Below are positions 1-6,365 of a stretch of 7,237 nucleotides of DNA, piece by piece (position 1 is the first letter of the stretch; every line of letters begins with the position of its first letter). Under the pieces are notes generated by a model. The model was not told the origin of the DNA. It searched no databases and was given only the letters and a program-made list of their open reading frames with translations. Source of the stretch: CAIWHR01 sp040007035. GTDB taxonomy: Bacteria; Pseudomonadota; Gammaproteobacteria; Burkholderiales; Casimicrobiaceae. The stretch spans positions 1-7,237 of the forward strand of contig JBDTVU010000157.1 of NCBI GenBank assembly GCA_040007035.1, written 5' to 3'. Both the position numbers and the translations under genes were made by a program.

Positions 1-126
1 CGTCAGCGCGAGCGACTCGCGATTCATCCACGCCAGTGTCAGCACCTTGCCCGTCCCGGCGTCCTGCGCGATCGCGGGCACGAGGCCGTCGGTCGTCCAC
101 TTCACAGCGTCCTGCCAGTCGCTCAT
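1..126 (-). CDS. hisI: Phosphoribosyl-AMP cyclohydrolase, N-terminal part (3' end outside window)
   Basis: Opens the adenine ring of phosphoribosyl-AMP to give ProFAR, the HisA substrate. Only the first 42 codons are visible; they show the family N-terminus (VKWTTDGLVPAIAQD at 8-22, then VLTLAWMNRESLA at 28-40). The metal-binding Cys and Asp residues lie outside the window, so it cannot be said whether a HisE pyrophosphohydrolase domain is fused or separate; betaproteobacteria usually have separate hisI and hisE. ATG at 124-126 is preceded by GGAG with an 8-nt spacer, the clearest Shine-Dalgarno of the operon, 16 nt after the hisF stop. Confidence 0.9.
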   Translation of the reverse strand, partial: MSDWQDAVKWTTDGLVPAIAQDAGTGKVLTLAWMNRESLALT

Positions 127-142
127 CGCCTGGGCTCCGCCG

Positions 143-904
<762 letters not shown>

Positions 905-978
905 GGCAGGAGGAAGGTGGCGATCGCGTCCGCGCGCGGGCGCGGCGGCCGGCAGACGGGGCGCGGCCCGGACGGCGG
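905..978 (-). other. hisA-hisF intergenic spacer, pyrimidine-rich at the hisF start
   Basis: This 74-nt gap contains no ORF or promoter-like hexamers. A 6-bp inverted repeat (927-932 with 969-974) could pair across it. The last 15 nt before hisF read CACCTTCCTCCTGCC on the mRNA strand, a CCUCCU like the anti-Shine-Dalgarno of 16S rRNA rather than its complement; the matching AGGAGG is on the plus strand. Confidence 0.4.
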
Positions 979-1713
979 TCAGCCGCCCTTCGCCGCCTTC
1001 AGCGCCGCCTTGAAATCGAGCTTGCCCTCGTACAGCGCGCGGCCGGCGATCGCGCCGATGATGCCTTCCTTCTCGTACGCCACCAGCTTGCTGATGTCCT
1101 CGAGGCAGGCGATGCCGCCGGAGGCGATGACGGGGATCTTCAGCTCGCGCGCGAGCTTCACCGTCGCCTCGACGTTGACGCCGGTCAGCATCCCGTCGCG
1201 GCCAATGTCGGTGTAGATGATTGCCTCGACGCCGTAATCCTCGAATTTCCGGGCGAGGTCGACGACGTCGTGGCCGGTCATCTTCGACCAGCCGTCGGTG
1301 GCGACCTTGCCCTCGCGCGCGTCGAGGCCGACGATGATGTGGCCCGGGAACGCAGAGCAGGCGTCGTGCAGGAAGCCCGGGTTCTTGACCGCGGCGGTGC
1401 CGATGATGACGTAGGTGATGCCGTCGTCGAGGTAGCGCTCGATCGTGTCGAGGTCGCGGATGCCGCCGCCCAACTGGATCGGGATGTCCTCGCCGATCAC
1501 CGCGACGATCTCGCGGATCGCGAACTCGTTCTTCGGTACGCCGGCCACCGCGCCGTTGAGGTCGACGAGATGCAGCCGCTCGGCGCCGAGCTCGAGCCAG
1601 TGCTGCGCCATCGCCGCCGGGTCCTCGGAGAACACCGTCGCCGAATGCATCTCGCCCTGCTTCAGACGAACGCAGTGACCGTCCTTGATGTCGATCGCGG
1701 GAATGATCTGCAT
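979..1713 (-). CDS. hisA: ProFAR isomerase (phosphoribosylformimino-AICAR-P isomerase)
   Basis: (βα)8-barrel enzyme performing the Amadori rearrangement of ProFAR to PRFAR, the substrate of HisF. 244 aa, normal length. The N-terminus MQIIPAIDIKDG places catalytic Asp8 at the end of strand 1, and the partner Asp131 is in VGLDAREGKVATDGW. Phosphate-binding loops are LGGGIRD (81-87), ASGGI (197-201) and AGRALYEG (223-230). HisA and HisF are ancient half-barrel-duplication paralogues, visible here in the repeated GGG/SGG motifs. ATG at 1711-1713 is fixed by the family N-terminus. The region before it is pyrimidine-rich (CCTCCACGCCTCCCTGCGCCC in part) and carries no Shine-Dalgarno, so translation initiation is atypical. 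It lies 107 nt after hisH and 74 nt before hisF. Its protein is richer in lysine than its neighbours, which appears normal for this family in betaproteobacteria. Confidence 0.96.
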   Translation of the reverse strand: MQIIPAIDIKDGHCVRLKQGEMHSATVFSEDPAAMAQHWLELGAERLHLVDLNGAVAGVPKNEFAIREIVAVIGEDIPIQLGGGIRDLDTIERYLDDGITYVIIGTAAVKNPGFLHDACSAFPGHIIVGLDAREGKVATDGWSKMTGHDVVDLARKFEDYGVEAIIYTDIGRDGMLTGVNVEATVKLARELKIPVIASGGIACLEDISKLVAYEKEGIIGAIAGRALYEGKLDFKAALKAAKGG

Positions 1714-1778
1714 GGGCGCAGGGAGGCGTGGAGGGTGCGGGCGGGAGGTGGGCGGGGGAAGGCAGGGGCGGGGACGGG
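1714..1778 (+). other. G-quadruplex-prone tract in the hisH-hisA gap
   Basis: Ten runs of three or more G lie within 65 nt on the plus strand (1714, 1721, 1733, 1739, 1743, 1750, 1754, 1765, 1770 and 1776 as run starts), with loops mostly of 1 to 9 nt. At least two tandem intramolecular G-quadruplexes could form, the best being 1739-1758 and 1754-1778. This is the template strand for his transcription; the mRNA leader of hisA is correspondingly C-rich and G-poor, of the kind Rho favours. The tract abuts the hisA start codon, and the rest of the 107-nt gap (1779-1820) shows no recognisable element. Confidence 0.6.
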
Positions 1779-1820
1779 AAACGCGGCGGCGGTCGGCGCA
1801 GCCGCGAAACCGCGGAACGG

Positions 1821-2471
1821 TCAGTCGTGTCCGTCCCAGGCGACGAAATTGGCCAGCAGCTGCAGGCCGGCGCGGTGGCTTTTTTCCGGATGGAATTGGG
1901 TCGCGAAGATATTAGCCCGGGCAATCGCGCAAGTAAACGCCGCCGGATAGTCGGTCGTAGCCACGGTCACCGCAGGGTCGTCCGGCTGCGGATGGAAGCT
2001 GTGTGCGAAGTAGAACCGCGTGCCGTCGGCGATGCCGGTCCACAGCGGGTGCGGCCGCGTCTGGCGCACCGGGCTCCAGCCCATGTGCGGCACCTTGAGC
2101 CGCGCCCCGCCCGGCCCTACCATGTCGGCGTCGCGGAAGCGGACGACGCGGCCGGGCAGCAGGCCGAGGCCGGGAGTGGGCCCTTCCTCGCTCTCGTCGA
2201 ACAGCATCTGCAGCCCGAGGCAGATGCCGAGGAACGGCCGGTCGGCCGCCGTCTGCAGCACGACGTCGGCGAGACCGCTGGCGTCGAGGCAGCGCATGCA
2301 GTCGGGCATCGCGCTCTGGCCGGGCAGCACCACGCGCGCGGCGTTGCGGATCGTCGCCGGATCGGCGCTCACCACGATGGTGCGCTCGGGGGCGACGTGG
2401 ACAAGCGCCTTCGCCACCGAACGCAGGTTGCCCATTCCGTAGTCGACGACGGCGATGTCGATGGCAGGCAT
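1821..2471 (-). CDS. hisH: Imidazole glycerol phosphate synthase, glutaminase subunit
   Basis: Class I glutamine amidotransferase subunit that hydrolyses glutamine and channels ammonia to HisF in the HisH-HisF complex. 216 aa, normal length. Family marks: VVDYGMGNLRSV at 8-19, the nucleophile Cys84 in LGICLGLQML, the VPHMGW block at 127-132, FYFAHSFH at 153-160 and the catalytic His194 and Glu196 in QFHPEKS. The oxyanion-strand motif, commonly PGVGAF or PGQGAMP, reads PGQSAMP with Ser53 where Gly is usual. ATG at 2469-2471 gives MPAIDIAVVDYG, a standard start, but the upstream sequence (CTGACTCCAG) has no Shine-Dalgarno. It follows hisB after 108 nt. Codons around 178-188 are unusually AT-rich and contain promoter-like hexamers. 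Confidence 0.95.
   Translation of the reverse strand: MPAIDIAVVDYGMGNLRSVAKALVHVAPERTIVVSADPATIRNAARVVLPGQSAMPDCMRCLDASGLADVVLQTAADRPFLGICLGLQMLFDESEEGPTPGLGLLPGRVVRFRDADMVGPGGARLKVPHMGWSPVRQTRPHPLWTGIADGTRFYFAHSFHPQPDDPAVTVATTDYPAAFTCAIARANIFATQFHPEKSHRAGLQLLANFVAWDGHD
1909..1937 (-). promoter_or_regulatory. Candidate internal promoter in the 3' end of hisH
   Basis: On the minus strand TTTACT (1937-1932, 4 of 6 to the -35 consensus) and TAATAT (1914-1909, 4 of 6 to the -10 consensus) are separated by exactly 17 nt. They sit in codons TTT-ACT, ATT and GCT-AAT-ATC, most of them unlike the G/C-ending codons around them. A start near 1902 would give a leader of about 190 nt before hisA and could drive hisA-hisF-hisI independently. 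No expression evidence is available here. Confidence 0.3.
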
Positions 2472-2554
2472 CTGGAGTCAGGCTGCGGAAGCGCGCAGCG
2501 CCGCGGACCGGTGCGCCTTGCCGCGGGAAACGGCATCGTCCGGCGGCGACGGGG

Positions 2555-2574
2555 CGTTCGTTCCGGCGCGAACG
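2555..2574 (-). repeat. Inverted repeat just after hisB
   Basis: CGTTCG and CGAACG form a perfect 6-bp inverted repeat around an 8-nt spacer, 5 nt past the hisB stop codon in the 108-nt hisB-hisH gap (2472-2579). In the transcript it would be a modest hairpin, without a following U-run. It may be an RNA-stability or processing element, or chance. Apart from this hairpin I see no ORF, promoter or other motif in the gap. Confidence 0.35.
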
Positions 2575-2579
2575 ATCGG

Positions 2580-3188
2580 CTACAGCGCCCCTTTGGTCGA
2601 CGGCACGACGCCCTCGGCGCGCGGGTCCGGCGTCACCGCCATCCGGAACGCGCGGGCGAACGCCTTGAACACCGTCTCCGCCTGATGGTGCGCGTTCTGG
2701 CCGCGCAGGTTGTCGATGTGCAGCGTGACGAGCGCGTGGTTGACGAAGCCCTGGAAGAACTCGTGCGTGAGGTCGACGTCGAACGTGCCGATCATCGCCC
2801 GCGTGAACGGGACGTGGAATTCGAGGCCCGGACGGCCGGAGAGGTCGATGACCACACGCGACAGCGCCTCGTCCAGCGGCACGTAGGCGTGGCCGTAACG
2901 GGTCAGCCCCTTCTTGTCGCCCAGCGCCTGCTTCACCGCCTGCCCGAGCGTGATCCCGATGTCCTCGACGGTGTGATGCGCGTCGATGTGCAGGTCGCCT
3001 TTCGCCCGGACGACGAGGTCGACCATCCCGTGCCGCGCGAGCTGGTCGAGCATGTGGTCGAGGAACGGGACGCCGGTGGCGAGGTCGGCGCGGCCCGTGC
3101 CGTCGAGGTCCACGTCGACGGCGATCTGCGTCTCCTCGGTGTTGCGTTCGACTTTCGCCGTGCGTGCGGTTTTCGGGGGCGTGGACAT
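2580..3188 (-). CDS. hisB: Imidazoleglycerol-phosphate dehydratase (monofunctional)
   Basis: Manganese-dependent dehydratase: imidazole glycerol phosphate to imidazole acetol phosphate. 202 aa, without the N-terminal phosphatase domain found in enterobacterial HisB, so histidinol phosphate must be dephosphorylated by an enzyme encoded elsewhere. The two-fold repeated metal motifs are clear: FLDHML (His45), DAHHTVED (His71, His72, Glu75), THEFFQ (His142) and NAHHQAET (His167, His168, Glu171). The C-terminus ends PSTKGAL, as is typical. ATG at 3186-3188 is 7 nt after the hisC stop, and the sequence before it (TGAACCTGCC) has no Shine-Dalgarno, so expression probably relies on coupling to hisC. 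The first ~8 residues (MSTPPKTA) extend beyond the usual betaproteobacterial start, but no other start codon is available there. An upstream in-frame extension overlapping hisC looks unrelated to the family and is not used. Confidence 0.95.
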   Translation of the reverse strand: MSTPPKTARTAKVERNTEETQIAVDVDLDGTGRADLATGVPFLDHMLDQLARHGMVDLVVRAKGDLHIDAHHTVEDIGITLGQAVKQALGDKKGLTRYGHAYVPLDEALSRVVIDLSGRPGLEFHVPFTRAMIGTFDVDLTHEFFQGFVNHALVTLHIDNLRGQNAHHQAETVFKAFARAFRMAVTPDPRAEGVVPSTKGAL

Positions 3189-3195
3189 GGCAGGT

Positions 3196-4290
3196 TCAGT
3201 GAAGGCGCGCGAGCGCCGCGAGCAACGCGTCGTTCTCGGTGGGCGTCCCCACCGTGATGCGCAAACAGTGTTCGAGCAACGGATGCCAGCCGTGCAGGTT
3301 CTTGACGAGGATTCCGGCGGCGCGCAGTCCCGCGAACGTCCGCGGCGCATCGGCAAAGCGCGCCAGCACGAAATTGGTCTGCGTCGCGAACGTCGTCACG
3401 CCCGGCATCGCCGCCAGCGCCGCGTTCAACCGCGCCCGCTCCGACCGGATCGTCGCTGCCTGCTCCGCGAGCAGCGCCGCTTCCGCCAGCAGCACGGGCG
3501 CCACCGCCTGCGTCAATGCGTTCAGATTATACGGCTGGCGGACCTTGTCGAGTTCGGCCGTCCACTCGGGCGCCGCGACCGCGTAGCCGAGACGCAGCCC
3601 CGCCATCCCGATCTTCGACACGGTGCGCAGCACGAGCAGGTTCGGAAACTCCAGCACCCGCGGCAGGAAGCTCGCGTCGGCAAATGCGAAATACGCCTCG
3701 TCGACGATGACGAGGCCCGGCGCCGCGCGCAGGATCCGCTCGACGTCGCCGGCGGCGAACAGGTTGCCGGTCGGGTTGTTCGGATACGCGAGGAAGACGA
3801 GCGCGGGGCGGTGCAGGGCGATCGCGGCCAGCATCGCGCCGGCGTCGAGCGCGAAATCCGGCGCCAGCGGCACGCCGACGAAGCGCATGCCGGCGTACAG
3901 CGCGTTCATCCGGTACATGACGAACGACGGCTCCGGCGCCAGCGTCACCGCGCCCGGTCGCGCCAGCGCCGAGGTGACGATCTGGATCAGCTCGTCGGAG
4001 CCGTTGCCGAGGATCAGGCCGGCGGCGTCCGGCAGCCCTAGCGAGCGCCGCAGCGCCGACTTGACGGCGTCGGCGCCGCCGTCCGGATAGCGGTTGACCG
4101 GCACCGCAGCTACCGCAGCGGCGATCTTCGCGCGGACCGCGTCCGGCAGCGGGAACGGGTTCTCCATCGCGTCGAGCTTGATCAGGCCCGCCGCCTTCGC
4201 CACCGCGTACGCCGTCAGCGCGCGGATCTCGGGCCGCACGACGGCGGCGACGATAGCCGCGGCGGCCGGCGCGGCGGCGCGGTCGTCCAT
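3196..4290 (-). CDS. hisC: Histidinol-phosphate aminotransferase
   Basis: PLP-dependent class I/II aminotransferase: imidazole acetol phosphate + glutamate to L-histidinol phosphate + 2-oxoglutarate. 364 aa, normal length. Landmarks: LDAMENPFPLP at 39-49, NRYPDG at 66-71, GNGSDELIQ at 95-103 (cofactor phosphate region), AYPNNPTGN at 168-176, IVDEAYFAF at 195-203 with Asp197 that contacts the PLP pyridine nitrogen, TVSKIGMAGLRLGY at 223-236 with Schiff-base Lys226, and the substrate-carboxylate Arg344 in LRITVGT. ATG at 4288-4290 lies 18 nt after the hisD stop with only a weak GGGA upstream. The first ~18 residues are an Ala-rich extension before the conserved VVRPEIRAL, and an in-frame GTG at codon 18 is a less likely alternative start. 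The gene ends 7 nt before hisB. A TATAAT hexamer lies inside it (3526-3531). Confidence 0.95.
   Translation of the reverse strand: MDDRAAAPAAAAIVAAVVRPEIRALTAYAVAKAAGLIKLDAMENPFPLPDAVRAKIAAAVAAVPVNRYPDGGADAVKSALRRSLGLPDAAGLILGNGSDELIQIVTSALARPGAVTLAPEPSFVMYRMNALYAGMRFVGVPLAPDFALDAGAMLAAIALHRPALVFLAYPNNPTGNLFAAGDVERILRAAPGLVIVDEAYFAFADASFLPRVLEFPNLLVLRTVSKIGMAGLRLGYAVAAPEWTAELDKVRQPYNLNALTQAVAPVLLAEAALLAEQAATIRSERARLNAALAAMPGVTTFATQTNFVLARFADAPRTFAGLRAAGILVKNLHGWHPLLEHCLRITVGTPTENDALLAALARLH
3526..3531 (-). promoter_or_regulatory. Perfect -10 hexamer inside hisC (possible internal promoter)
   Basis: The minus strand reads TATAAT, formed by the Tyr254-Asn255 codons TAT-AAT where the surrounding genes mostly prefer TAC and AAC. 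A TCGACA (5 of 6 to the -35 consensus) ends 14 nt upstream, shorter than the optimal 17-nt spacer. It sits about 340 nt upstream of hisB. The Salmonella his operon has an internal promoter in distal hisC, so the position is suggestive, but the spacing is poor. Confidence 0.22.
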
Positions 4291-4308
4291 TTCAGATCCC
4301 GTCGGCGA

Positions 4309-5631
4309 TCACTTGCGCTGCAGCCGGTACTCGGCGCTCTTCGCGTGCGCCGGCAGCCCTTCGCCGTATGCAAGCGTCGCCGCCGCGGGAGCCAGTGCCT
4401 GCGCCGCCTGCGCCGACAGGTTGAGCACGCTGGAGCGTTTCTGGAAATCGTAGACGCCGAGCGGCGACGAAAACCGCGCGGTGCGTCCGGTCGGCAGCAC
4501 GTGGTTCGGCCCGGCGCAATAATCACCGAGCGCCTCGGACGCGTGATGGCCCATGAAGATCGCGCCGGCATGGCGGATCTTCGGCAGCAGCGCCGCCGGG
4601 TCGGCGACGGCGAGCTCGAGGTGCTCCGGCGCGACGCGGTTCGACACGGCGACCGCCTCGTCCAGGTCGCGCACCTTGATCAGCGCGCCGCGGTTGGCGA
4701 AGGACGCGGCGATGATCGCGCGTCGCGGCATGTCGGCGATCTGCCGCTGCGCGCTCGCGGCGACGCTGTCGAGCAACGCCGCGTCCGGCGTGACCAGGAT
4801 CGCCTGCGCCAGCTCGTCGTGCTCGGCCTGCGAGAACAGGTCCATCGCCACCCAGTCCGGGTGCGCGGTGGCGTCGGCGATGACGAGGATCTCGGACACG
4901 CCGGCAACCATGTCGATGCCGACGGCGCCGAACACGCGGCGCTTGGCCGCGGCGACGTACGCGTTGCCGGGGCCGCAGATCTTGTCGACGGCGGGAATCG
5001 TCGCCGTGCCGTACGCGAGCGCCGCCACCGCCTGCGCGCCGCCAATCGTGAACACGCGCGAGACCCCGGCCAGGTGCGCGGCGGCGAGCACCAGCGGGTT
5101 GCGCACCCCGTCGGGCGTGGGCACGACCATCACAATCTCGGCCACGCCGGCGACGTGCGCCGGAATCACGTTCATCAGCACCGACGACGGATACGCCGCC
5201 TTGCCGCCCGGCACGTAGACGCCGACGCGGTCGAGCGGGGTCACCTGCTGGCCGAACTCGCTGCCGTCCGGGTCGCGGTACGTCCACGACACGAGCTTCT
5301 GCCGCTCGTGGTAGGCGCGCACCCGTGCCGCCGCAGTTTCCAGCGCCGCGCGCTGGGCGTCGGGCAGCCCCGCGAACGCCGCGCCCATCGCGGCCGCGGT
5401 GATCTCCAGCGCCGCGACCGACTGCGCGGCGAGCCGGTCGAACTTCGCCGTGTATTCGAGCACCGCCGCGTCGCCGCGCGCGCGGACGTCGGCAATGATG
5501 CCCGCGACCGCGACGTCGACCGCCGGGTCCTGCGCCGATTCGAACGCGATCAGCGCAGCCAGATCGGCGTCGAACCCCGGCGCCGCCGAATCGAGCCGGC
5601 GGATCGTCAGCGCGGCGGGCGGCGCGTTCAC
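4309..5631 (-). CDS. hisD: Histidinol dehydrogenase
   Basis: Zinc- and NAD-dependent enzyme catalysing the last two oxidations, L-histidinol to L-histidinal to L-histidine. Length 440 aa, usual for the family. Expected residues are all present: zinc ligands Gln268 and His271 (FSQAEHDE), Asp370 (GDYCAGPNHVLPTG) and His429 (EGLPAHAKSAEYR); catalytic Glu336-His337 (APEHLE). The GVYVPGGKAAYPSS segment (137-150), IGGAQAV (196-202) and KICGPGN (217-223) form the nucleotide-binding part. The start is GTG at 5629-5631, overlapping the hisG TGA by 4 nt, which suggests translational coupling; an AGGG lies 7 nt upstream inside hisG. The next N-terminal residues (LTIRRLDS) fit the family start. An uninterrupted frame extends far upstream through hisG but shows no resemblance to HisD there, so the longer start is rejected. 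Confidence 0.96.
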   Translation of the reverse strand: MNAPPAALTIRRLDSAAPGFDADLAALIAFESAQDPAVDVAVAGIIADVRARGDAAVLEYTAKFDRLAAQSVAALEITAAAMGAAFAGLPDAQRAALETAAARVRAYHERQKLVSWTYRDPDGSEFGQQVTPLDRVGVYVPGGKAAYPSSVLMNVIPAHVAGVAEIVMVVPTPDGVRNPLVLAAAHLAGVSRVFTIGGAQAVAALAYGTATIPAVDKICGPGNAYVAAAKRRVFGAVGIDMVAGVSEILVIADATAHPDWVAMDLFSQAEHDELAQAILVTPDAALLDSVAASAQRQIADMPRRAIIAASFANRGALIKVRDLDEAVAVSNRVAPEHLELAVADPAALLPKIRHAGAIFMGHHASEALGDYCAGPNHVLPTGRTARFSSPLGVYDFQKRSSVLNLSAQAAQALAPAAATLAYGEGLPAHAKSAEYRLQRK

Positions 5632-6287
5632 TTGGCGGCCCTGCGCTTGATCACCGCGTCGGCGACCGCGTCGAGCAGCGGTTGCACGAGGTCGCGCTTC
5701 AACTTCAGCGCCGCCGGATTGACGATCATCCGCGAGCTGATCGGCATGATGTCCTCGACGGCGACCAGATCGTTCGCCTTCAGCGTGTTGCCGGTCGACA
5801 CGAGGTCGACGATGACGTCGGCGAGCCCGGTCAGCGGCGCCAGCTCCATCGAGCCGTACAGCTTGATCAGGTCGACGTGCATCCCCTTGGCGGCGAAATG
5901 CTCGCGCGCCGTGCTCACGTACTTGGTCGCGACGCGGATCCGCGCGCCGCGCTGGATCGTGCCGGCCCAGTCGAAGCCGCGCCGGGTCGCCACCACCATC
6001 CGGCAGCGGCCGATCTCGAGGTCGAGCGGCTGGTAGAGGCCCTCGCCGCCGTGTTCCAGCAGCACGTCCTTGCCGGCGACGCCGAGATCCGCGGCGCCGT
6101 ACCGGACGTACGTCGGCACGTCGGAGGCACGAACGATCAGCACCGACATCCCGGCGCGGCTGGTCGGGATGATGAGCTTGCGCGAGGTCTCGGGATCCTC
6201 GGCCGGCACGATCCCGGCCGCCGCGAGCAGCGGCAGCGTTTCGTCGAAGATGCGCCCTTTCGACAGGGCGAGGGTCAGCGTGGCCAC
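5628..6287 (-). CDS. hisG: ATP phosphoribosyltransferase, short form
   Basis: First and committed step of histidine synthesis: ATP + PRPP to N1-(5-phosphoribosyl)-ATP + PPi, in the cytoplasm. The 219 residues match the short HisG form, with two catalytic lobes and no C-terminal ACT-like regulatory domain. Visible landmarks are LALSKGRIF at 6-14, TYVRYGAADLGVAGKD at 59-74, KYVSTAREHF at 122-131, IKLYGSMELAPL at 141-152 and the PRPP-binding DLVSTGNTLKAN at 161-172. Short HisG enzymes normally need the HisRS-like partner HisZ for activity and feedback control; no hisZ is in this window. The start is GTG at 6285-6287: the family N-terminus begins here and no ATG is near. The upstream sequence (GCAGACTTCC) has no Shine-Dalgarno match. 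The stop TGA overlaps the hisD start in a GTGA arrangement. First his gene of the operon. Confidence 0.96.
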   Translation of the reverse strand: MATLTLALSKGRIFDETLPLLAAAGIVPAEDPETSRKLIIPTSRAGMSVLIVRASDVPTYVRYGAADLGVAGKDVLLEHGGEGLYQPLDLEIGRCRMVVATRRGFDWAGTIQRGARIRVATKYVSTAREHFAAKGMHVDLIKLYGSMELAPLTGLADVIVDLVSTGNTLKANDLVAVEDIMPISSRMIVNPAALKLKRDLVQPLLDAVADAVIKRRAAK

Positions 6288-6300
6288 GGAAGTCTGCTGC

Positions 6301-6313
6301 GGGGCAAAACCCC
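6301..6313 (-). other. Small GGGG/CCCC inverted repeat before hisG
   Basis: On the minus strand GGGG-TTTTG-CCCC is a perfect 4-bp inverted repeat directly after the -10-like hexamer, spanning the expected transcription start. It may act as an operator or influence initiation, or be chance; it is too short to call a terminator. Confidence 0.25.
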
Positions 6314-6319
6314 ATTCTA
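6314..6319 (-). promoter_or_regulatory. Probable -10 box of the his operon
   Basis: The minus strand reads TAGAAT here, 5 of 6 matches to the sigma-70 -10 consensus, in one of the few A/T-containing patches of the guaD-hisG gap. No convincing -35 hexamer lies 16-18 nt upstream (that position is GC-rich). A start site about 7 nt downstream, near 6307, would give a leader of only about 20 nt before the hisG GTG. There is no His-codon-rich leader peptide and no room for an attenuator. Transcription could also read through from guaD. Confidence 0.4.
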
Positions 6320-6325
6320 CCGGAG

Positions 6326-6343
6326 GGCGCCGGGGGCGACGCC
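6326..6343 (-). terminator. GC hairpin after guaD, possible terminator
   Basis: On the minus strand GGCGTCG and CGGCGCC can form a 7-bp stem (one T-G wobble) around a CCCC loop. It begins 23 nt past the guaD stop codon and lies just upstream of the putative his -10 box. No T-run follows, so it is not a classical intrinsic terminator; it could help end guaD transcription, or be chance in GC-rich sequence. Confidence 0.3.
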
Positions 6344-6365
6344 GGAGCGCGCGAGCGCGGTGCGA

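Noticed and set aside
927..974. Inverted repeat across the hisA-hisF gap as a terminator
   Set aside because: Only 6 bp pair over a 36-nt GC-rich spacer, with no T-run; random pairings of this size are common at this GC content.
917..1216. Plus-strand GTG just after a perfect AGGAGG, opening a 99-codon frame antisense to hisA
   Set aside because: The AGGAGG is attractive, but the spacing to GTG is only about 4 nt, the protein is a Ser/Ala/Arg-rich shadow of hisA, and the purine run is part of the wider strand asymmetry of the gaps.
979..1713. hisA as a horizontally acquired gene because its protein has about 6% lysine against 1-2.5% in several neighbours
   Set aside because: The lysine positions fall in blocks I recall as typical of betaproteobacterial HisA, and base composition does not obviously differ.
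1728..3257. 509-codon open frame on the plus strand opposite hisH and hisB
   Set aside because: Same reasons: Arg/His/Asp-rich low-quality protein, spans gene boundaries and gaps of the opposite strand, no family resemblance.
4345..6036. 563-codon open frame on the plus strand opposite hisD and hisG
   Set aside because: Arg/Ala-rich translation with no recognisable motif, lying exactly opposite two well-supported genes. Long antisense frames are expected where GC-rich third positions remove stop codons.
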